From assembly GCA_949987565.1 (NCBI GenBank), contig OX465111.1:5052421-5116420 (forward strand): 64,000 nucleotides of DNA. Reading direction: 5' to 3'. Position numbers and translations under genes: made by a program. This DNA comes from Luidia sarsii. Taxonomy: Eukaryota > Echinodermata > Asteroidea > Paxillosida > Luidiidae. Positions within the stretch are counted from its first letter, which is position 1. Each line of letters begins with the position of its first letter. The notes beneath the pieces are model-generated. The model was given only the letters and a program-made list of their open reading frames with translations, did no database searches and had not been told where the DNA came from. This document shows positions 62,301 through 64,000 of this stretch, piece by piece.

Positions 62301-63588
62301 CCCCGCCTCCCCAACCTGACAGACCCGTCCACCGGACTAGACCTCTCGGACCTCCTGCGGGAGATGCGCCACCTGCGCATCCAGCTGGAGCGCAGCATCA
62401 GCACCAACAGCGCCCTCAGGCAGCGGCTGGAGGAGATGATGGCGACCAAGACGACGACCGCGGGTCCCGCGGGGTCACCGCCAGAGGCGGGTCGGGTCTC
62501 CCTGACAACGGTTACCATGGCGGCGACGGAGAGAGGCACCTTCACCTCGCTGGACGCGGCCGGGCAGAAGGCCTTCACACCCCGTCAACTGTTCAAAGGT
62601 GGGTGGCCTTCAGATCGTTCAGTCCCAAACCCAGTCCGTTGCTACAACCAATGGCAGGCAGGGTTCCTGTTCTTGTGGAAAACCTTGCAAAGTCATAGAA
62701 TTTGTAACATTTTCTTGCAGGCCTAGTCTTGAAAAAAATGAAATAGACTTTGAAAAATTATAATCATGTTCATTTATGTTCTAATTGTATTTTCAAATTG
62801 AGGAACATTTGGTTTGCATGGTGAGAATAGCAAGAAAATTAGGTTTGCGGTGACACCATGTAAATTCCCTTTTGTGAGTAAGTGTGGTTCTGAAAAGCCG
62901 GAGGAACTCGACATTTCGAACAGTGTACTCTGCTTGTCTTCAGGAGACTTCAGGAGACTCACAAAAGAGAATTTACATGGTGTCACCGCAAACCTAATTT
63001 TCCTTTTCAAAGATGGAAGAAAACCAAAAAATAACTGATTTTACTTTCCATCTATGTTTTTCTTCTTTGGGACGCCGAGTGAGATTTGACACCTATTCTA
63101 CCCGTTACCTGTAGCATAATACAGTAATGGCCATTGGTTTGACACCACTCACCTCAGTTCAGATGAAGTTGAAAAAAGGTCCTGGGAAATTCAACGGGTT
63201 GGTGTCTATTTTGTAACTAAAAAGTTCCCTTTTTTTTGTTTGCACAATTGCATGCATTTTCAAGGATTCTCAACAGGTATACTTACAGATTCTATTAAGA
63301 TTCCATTTGTTAATTGGAGTTCTTCAAGAAATATTGTTCAAGGAATAAGTCAAAGTCACTCCACAAGGAGGCAATTGTTTTTTTGGGGAAAAGATGCAGA
63401 AACCCGGCAACACTCACTGAGTAGCCTCATCTGTCAATACCAATGGTATCTTGTGTGTGTGTGCATTCTAGGTGATGTTTCGGTCCGCCATGTAGCCTGT
63501 CAGACTGCCCTGTCTGGCCAGGCTATGTCCTCCGCCTTCTACATGGCTGACGGCGCGGCACAAGATGAGGAGTATTACTCCATCCCCG
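31235..63588 (+). CDS. Centrosomin/CDK5RAP2/myomegalin-like protein, 3' end beyond window
   Basis: A pericentriolar scaffold family whose N-terminal CM1 motif binds and activates gamma-tubulin ring complexes to nucleate microtubules at centrosomes or Golgi. I assembled 39 coding exons (7567 nt, 2522 residues) from ATG 31235 (GTCACCATGG context), all junctions in frame, with the last visible donor at 63588 in phase 1, so the gene continues to the right. CM1 (about 59-135) is intact, including Phe82 in KENFSLKLRIYF, equivalent to the critical Phe of human CDK5RAP2. The KRDKAIQGL motif, RLEESIRVNDRLREQLE and LRIQLERSI..ALRQRLEE also match CDK5RAP2. Nearly everything else is coiled coil. It is already longer than human CDK5RAP2 (1893) or myomegalin (about 2350) without a CM2 motif, which should lie beyond the edge. 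It appears to represent the gene before the vertebrate split, so no single vertebrate symbol is given. Confidence 0.93.
31873..32275. mobile_element. Palindromic MITE, ~400 bp
   Basis: The ends CTCCAAAAACTAGAT and ATCTAGTTTTTGGAG are complementary, followed inward by GGAGTTCAGAAATGAAACTC on both sides, and further in by GTAGTTTCGGAGAAAT/ATTTCTCCGAAACTAC and GACTGGATGGCAA/TTGCCATCCAGTC. Lies in centrosomin-like intron 1, 53 bp upstream of the exon 2 acceptor. Confidence 0.9.
32525..32720 (+). mobile_element. SINE family S2
   Basis: TTGGAGCATTTGTCTGCAGT, GCTGGTTCGAATCCAACTG (B box), CACCCAGCAGCAAATGGGTA and a 3' segment with GGAAACTCAGGCAAGCTACT. Matches 24690-24812. Confidence 0.75.
32735..33099. 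mobile_element. TTAA-flanked MITE, copy 1
   Basis: TTAA then AGCCCCTACACAACATTGGT at the left; ACCAATGTTGTGTAGGGGCT then TTAA at the right. About 365 bp. A second copy in opposite orientation is at 46089-46468. TTAA target sites are typical of piggyBac-type elements. No transposase is present. Confidence 0.85.
34540..34705. mobile_element. Foldback family B
   Basis: GATCCTAGCAGGACCTTTCT..AAGGCAG is answered by CTGCCTTTGAGAAAGG..TAGGATCGAAACGTCAG. Flanked by TTGCAAACTGCTCACTGACT. Lies in a centrosomin-like intron. Confidence 0.8.
35030..35170. mobile_element. Foldback family B
   Basis: Same family as 34540-34705: GCAAGCTGCTCCCTGACT, CTTGCAGGATCTTTCTCAAA and GAGAAAGGTTCTGCTAGGAT. Single-arm relatives occur at 24560-24615, 38110-38200, 43930-44030, 47260-47310, 48000-48060 and 49470-49520. 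Confidence 0.75.
35630..35950. repeat. (GAGAGA/GAGAGG)n purine tract
   Basis: About 320 bp of near-pure purine between exons 6 and 7 of the centrosomin-like gene. Confidence 0.85.
36096..39765 (+). CDS. Centrosomin-like exons 7-12, coiled coil
   Basis: Exons 36096-36238, 36748-36907, 37506-37568, 37822-37917, 39040-39081, 39646-39765. Heptad-rich, Gln/Glu/Lys-rich. Exon 12 holds NTMKRDKAIQGLVEDI, a motif shared with human CDK5RAP2. Exon 11 is only 42 nt and directly follows the 680-bp pyrimidine array. Exon 7's donor (AG|GTTGGT) is weak and is duplicated 131 bp downstream. Confidence 0.9.
36230..36490. repeat. 131-bp tandem duplication spanning exon 7 donor
   Basis: The segment from GGTTGGTGAAGCTAGC (donor at 36239) through CAGTCTGTGAAGCCAGTATT is repeated from 36370 as GGTAGGTGAAGCTAGC. 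The copies are about 90% identical by eye. Confidence 0.85.
37020..37420. repeat. (GAGGAT)n-rich degenerate repeat
   Basis: GATGAGGAGGATGAAGATGG-type units fill the intron between exons 8 and 9. The Glu/Asp/Lys-rich open frame is a by-product. Confidence 0.8.
38310..39010. repeat. (CCCCT)n / (CCCTT)n pyrimidine array, 700 bp
   Basis: CCCCT pentamers (38320-38545) pass into CCCTT pentamers (38590-38938), then CCCCT again. The plus strand is almost pure pyrimidine and ends about 30 bp before the exon 11 acceptor at 39039. Confidence 0.97.
39835..40205. repeat. ~30-bp tandem array derived from foldback B
   Basis: About 12 units of CCTTGATCCCAGCAGGACC and TTTCTCAGAGCC. The GCAGGACCTTTCTCA core is the arm of the family-B foldback. 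Confidence 0.92.
40225..40325. mobile_element. Foldback family F, single arm
   Basis: AAACCACACATACTCACAAA, then GGTGTTACCACAAACC. Other single arms lie at 12895-12975, 47455-47560, 48550-48650 and 51475-51575. Confidence 0.65.
40408..46048 (+). CDS. Centrosomin-like exons 13-21, phase-0 coiled-coil exons
   Basis: Exons 40408-40500, 40995-41087, 41306-41422, 41775-41849, 42507-42602, 43168-43209, 44119-44193, 44623-44760, 45965-46048. Every one begins and ends in phase 0, and most end in a variant of D-K/R-x-x-I/V-x (QRELTIK, KDRLVQ, RDKAVE, QDRIN). Exon 18 (EYMELSRDANKPTH) is the least certain: it is 42 nt with a poor pyrimidine tract. Confidence 0.85.
43420..43935. repeat. (GACAG/GACAA)n pentamer array, 510 bp
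   Basis: Uninterrupted GGACA-type pentamers between exons 18 and 19. It abuts a family-B foldback copy at 43936-44035. Confidence 0.97.
45470..45935 (-). mobile_element. SINE family S1 split by MITE E
   Basis: Reverse-orientation SINE: AAAGAATGCTTTGACTGGAC through CGGCCTTCCCAAATAG (45619), resuming at 45873 with CCGCTAGTCTTTGCCAGG and CAGTCAGAAGCAATTCAACC. The break falls inside CCCAAATAGTCAACTAGTC, which is intact in other copies. Confidence 0.8.
45620..45873. mobile_element. MITE family E, nested in SINE
   Basis: The ends GGCCGTTTTCTAAATAAAGG and CCTCATTTTGAAAACGGCC are inverted repeats, followed inward by GGCTTAGGCTCTGGCTTAGG and CCTTAGCCCGAGCCTAGG. The interior matches 13013-13245 in reverse. 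Confidence 0.85.
46089..46468. mobile_element. TTAA-flanked MITE, copy 2
   Basis: Inverted relative to copy 1 (32735-33099), with the same TTAA and AGCCCCTACACAACATTGGT ends. The interior aligns throughout by eye (GTCTCACCGAGATCTAAAC; CCGCCAAC/GTTGGCGG; CATGCATATGTTGGATCAGA). Confidence 0.85.
46776..52677 (+). CDS. Centrosomin-like exons 22-30, coiled coil
   Basis: Exons 46776-46979, 47699-47794, 48214-48309, 49178-49273, 49625-49778, 50259-50358, 50958-51018, 51653-51760, 52606-52677. Exons 23, 24 and 25 are each exactly 96 nt (32 codons) and end KDNQIK, KEYSVQ and KDKTIQ, like exons 10 and 17. This is an exon-level repeat unit. All acceptors and donors are canonical. Confidence 0.9.
48850..49105 (-). 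mobile_element. SINE family S1 with intact tRNA-like fold
   Basis: The minus strand of 48977-48905 folds as a 73-nt cloverleaf: acceptor GGCTGGA/CCCAGTC (one mismatch, G-U allowed), D stem GCTC/GAGC, anticodon stem CCGGT/ACCAG with 7-nt loop ATGCAAA (T33, anticodon position GCA), 5-nt variable loop, T stem TCGGG/CCCGG with loop TTCAAAT. The anticodon would be that of tRNA-Cys. It is a SINE core rather than a genuine tRNA gene, since many diverged copies share its flanks. Confidence 0.8.
49279..49365. repeat. (CATAGC/CATAGA/CCTAGC)n hexamers
   Basis: Starts six bases after the donor of exon 25. About 14 units. Confidence 0.85.
49819..50172. repeat. 18-bp minisatellite, ~20 copies
   Basis: The unit AATGAGTGTGGCTGTGAG repeats 40 bp after the exon 26 donor. 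It keeps an open frame (ENECGC repeat), but that frame is not continuous with exon 26, whose frame stops at the donor (GT ACG TAA). Confidence 0.95.
50385..50690. repeat. ~60-bp degenerate tandem repeat
   Basis: TAGACTCATGTGTAGTTTGA, GCCATAAGCTATATATTATG and GAAGCCTTATGCAA units, about four copies, in intron 27. Confidence 0.7.
51050..51440. repeat. ~26-bp AT-rich tandem repeat
   Basis: GAATATTCATGATTGAGTAT followed by GAATGT-type units repeat about 14 times in intron 28. Confidence 0.85.
51869..52330 (-). mobile_element. CR1/L2-type LINE, 3' end fragment
   Basis: The minus strand encodes the C-terminal end of a LINE ORF2 protein: HWLPVAEQYKILLLVF, CAAPQYNN, LRSSDTYLL, GERAFSHAGPTLWN, FKSSLKTFLF. 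This matches the consensus tail of L2/CR1-like reverse transcriptases. The 3'UTR (GCGCTCTAGAAATGTCC) and an (ATT)n tail follow at 51895-51868. The RT catalytic region is absent, so this is a truncated, dead copy. Confidence 0.88.
52794..53060. repeat. (AGAATCAAGC)n decamer array
   Basis: GCAGAATCAA and ACAGAATCGA units, about 25 copies, between exons 30 and 31. Confidence 0.9.
53226..53523 (+). CDS. Centrosomin-like exon 31
   Basis: 298 nt. LQQILQDQMRELGRLSDTLR, then an in-frame GACAGG hexamer run encoding an Asp-Arg dipeptide repeat (53334-53366), then LRRQLEDGIRRNDAIRQRLE, the first of four copies of this motif. Donor GCCG|GTGAGT, phase 1. Confidence 0.92.
53825..54225. mobile_element. Nested palindrome, foldback F inside foldback B
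   Basis: Outer arms: TTCGCAATTCGGTAATTTTT..AGTCAGCCAACATTTTTG and CAAAAATGTTGGCTTACT..AATTACCGAATTGC. Inner arms: TTGATGGATTGCAAGGTGG and CACCATGCAATTCCATCAA. About 190 bp per side folds back with few mismatches. Confidence 0.9.
54310..54425. repeat. CCCTAA/CCCTAG/CCCAGT hexamer-rich tract
   Basis: Mixed C-rich hexamers (CCAAACCC, CCCAGCCCCAGT, CCCTAGCCCTAACC). Resembles a degenerate telomere-like or hexamer array. Lies 240 bp upstream of exon 32. Confidence 0.6.
54666..57101 (+). CDS. Centrosomin-like giant exon 32
   Basis: One uninterrupted 2436-nt exon, 812 residues, about a third of the visible protein. GC-rich with most codons ending in G or C, in contrast to AT-rich introns. Content: SLRHQLEDSSRWNASLQSRL (second motif copy), Gln runs, repeated LDQAK[TA]L..EKD units, LKRHIDLNTS, YRRQMHNAGL, SPSPRRLSSAS, and CALLKSVLNEAVVAMEEV near the end. 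Donor GAAG|GTCAGT. The opposite strand also lacks stops over 1.4 kb because of base composition. Confidence 0.93.
57275..57510. mobile_element. S3-type SINE with L2-like tail
   Basis: GATGGGATTCAAACCCGCAA and CTCCTGCTTTCTTGTTCAGA give the B box and anticodon-arm-like part on the minus strand. GCGTTGAGCACTTGG..GTGCTTTATGAACATTAT resembles a LINE L2-type 3' tail. Confidence 0.55.
57515..57690 (-). mobile_element. SINE family S1 fragment
   Basis: ACTGACTGTGGACTTTTGAG, GACCGGACCGGGACTTGAAC, and CTGAGCTATCCAGCC in reverse orientation. Confidence 0.7.
57754..58791 (+). CDS. Centrosomin-like exons 33-34
   Basis: Exons 57754-57817 and 58657-58791. Exon 33 encodes a short non-coiled-coil segment (PSHGTKVTFIDVSSRPLYID) ending in phase 2. 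Exon 34 returns to coiled coil (LEAKDRQIARLKKELRER, LNHKLRDLLAENQKV). Confidence 0.88.
57930..58090. mobile_element. Foldback family F
   Basis: GAGTAGGTTTGCGGTGACAC at the left, GTGTCACCGCAAACCTACTC at the right: perfect 20-bp ends. The loop has GAGCAGAAACGTCGAGTTCC. Confidence 0.9.
58985..59110 (+). mobile_element. SINE family S1, 3' half
   Basis: CGCAAAACCAGAGGTCCAAG, GGTTCAAGTCCCGGTCCAGT (B box), AAATTTCCCAGTCAGTTTTT. The A box half is missing. Confidence 0.75.
59484..60289 (+). CDS. Centrosomin-like exon 35
   Basis: 806 nt. Coiled coil (LTAEVEEKNGKISELHGRLR), then a Ser/Pro/Ala/Gly-rich linker with a Gly tract, then DELRQLRRRLEESIRVNDRL, the third motif copy, closest to the human CDK5RAP2 sequence. 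Donor TACG|GTGAGT. Confidence 0.93.
60913..61243 (+). CDS. Centrosomin-like exon 36
   Basis: IIRLEQTNVELTETNSSLEM, then a short internal repeat of the form DRTIRDLRGEL (about four copies). Donor AA|GTAAGT. It is followed directly by a 540-bp satellite in the intron. Confidence 0.92.
61262..61810. repeat. (CCCATCCCAC)n satellite, 540 bp
   Basis: Decamer/pentamer C-rich units begin 19 bp after the exon 36 donor and end about 45 bp before the exon 37 acceptor, so they fill almost the whole intron. Confidence 0.95.
61853..63588 (+). CDS. Centrosomin-like exons 37-39
   Basis: Exons 61853-61959 (SESERMRDQIEENAHLAESL, ELSVYEHLHTK, matching the ELKAYEKL region of CDK5RAP2), 62266-62598 (DLSDLLREMRHLRIQLERSI, fourth motif copy; then a Thr/Ala-rich stretch) and 63472-63588 (DVSVRHVACQTALSG..EEYYSIP). 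The last donor is CCCG|GTATGT. The remaining exons lie outside the window. Confidence 0.9.
62035..62205 (+). mobile_element. SINE family S1
   Basis: TATTTGGGAAGGCTGCCATC, GGGCTGGATAGCTCAGATGG (A box), CTCAGGTTCAAGTCCCAGTT (B box), GTCAAAGTTTTCTTTTCCAT. Confidence 0.85.
62812..63010. mobile_element. Foldback family F
   Basis: AAAATTAGGTTTGCGGTGAC at the left, GTCACCGCAAACCTAATTTT at the right. The loop contains ACAGTGTACTCTGCTTGTCT. Confidence 0.9.
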
Positions 63589-63624
63589 GTATGTGTACCA
63601 CAAAATTATGATAGAATATCTCAT

Positions 63625-63965
63625 TGATGAAATTGGTAAAGAAAACTTTGACTGGACTTGAACCCGAGACCTCCGGTTTTGCATACAGGCGCTCTTCCCA
63701 TCTGAGCTGTCCAGAACTTAGATGGTGGCCTTCCCAAATAGTTAACTAGTCTTTGCCGGTGTGGGGGTGCCAGACAGAAGCAATTCAGCCATTAACTGTT
63801 GTATATCTGCAGGGATCACACCCCGGCTTTCATTCAGATGCAAATAACCAATTGTTGTAAGCCTGGCTACAGCAGCTCGGGGATCACACAAAGTGGATGC
63901 AGCTTTTTCAATTCAAGTCAAATAAATTAATGAAAAACTGACTGGAATATCAGTCAGTCAGTAAA
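63625..63965 (-). mobile_element. SINE family S1, near full-length
   Basis: About 340 bp in reverse orientation: tail AAGAAAACTTTGACTGGAC, tRNA-like core (63650-63718) with TTTGCATACAGGCGCTCTTC, body GTATATCTGCAGGGATCACA, CAGATGCAAATAACCAATTG, CACACAAAGTGGATGCAGC, end AAAAACTGACTGG. The core's anticodon loop again reads GCA on the minus strand. Confidence 0.85.
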
Positions 63966-64000
63966 ACTTGGTGACAAAAAATTGGTGACAAAAAAAGGAA

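Overview
The window is animal nuclear DNA: GT-AG (and a few GC-AG) introns, short exons, AT-rich introns and a high load of non-coding repeats. It holds four protein-coding genes. Three are recognised by direct reading: ZZZ3, RABGGTB and a CDK5RAP2/myomegalin (centrosomin-family) gene. A single long CDK5RAP2/myomegalin-type gene, many small introns and close similarity of RABGGTB and ZZZ3 to the vertebrate proteins suggest an invertebrate, perhaps a non-vertebrate deuterostome. That placement is inference and the species cannot be named from sequence alone.

Layout. (1) 1-1017 is repeat-rich intergenic DNA with a GAGCCA hexamer tract and an 11-bp minisatellite. (2) 1018-6159, minus strand: a 7-exon, 456-residue protein with an AT-hook-like basic N-terminus and an expanded GATA-like zinc finger; I do not recognise its family. 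(3) 6160-7295 is the divergent intergenic region. (4) 7296-17911, plus strand: ZZZ3, 11 coding exons, 1057 residues, with SANT/Myb and ZZ domains. (5) 17912-25056 is intergenic and filled with SINEs and foldback elements. (6) 25057-30314, minus strand: RABGGTB, 8 exons giving 331 residues plus an unseen start exon. (7) 30785-31234 is a probable bidirectional promoter. (8) 31235 to the right edge, plus strand: a centrosomin/CDK5RAP2/myomegalin gene with 39 phase-consistent coding exons and about 2522 residues in the window. It begins with an intact CM1 (gamma-tubulin complex-binding) motif and is still open at its last visible exon.

All exon joins were checked by hand for reading phase; every junction inside each gene model is in frame. 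The genes form two head-to-head pairs, with ZZZ3 and RABGGTB tail-to-tail between them. Their products act in different processes: chromatin (ZZZ3, and probably the GATA-like protein), Rab prenylation (RABGGTB) and microtubule nucleation at centrosomes (centrosomin). No joint pathway is implied. ZZZ3 and RABGGTB also lie on the same arm of human chromosome 1 (1p31), so the linkage may be old.

The non-coding part carries several repeat families, many present two to ten times: a tRNA-like SINE whose best copy keeps a full 73-nt cloverleaf with anticodon-loop GCA, two other tRNA-like SINEs, at least five foldback/MITE families, a TTAA-flanked MITE pair, the 3' end of a CR1/L2-type LINE, and more than a dozen micro- and minisatellites. 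Two tandem duplications copy an exon's 5' splice site into the following intron. The long open frames inside these arrays are not genes.
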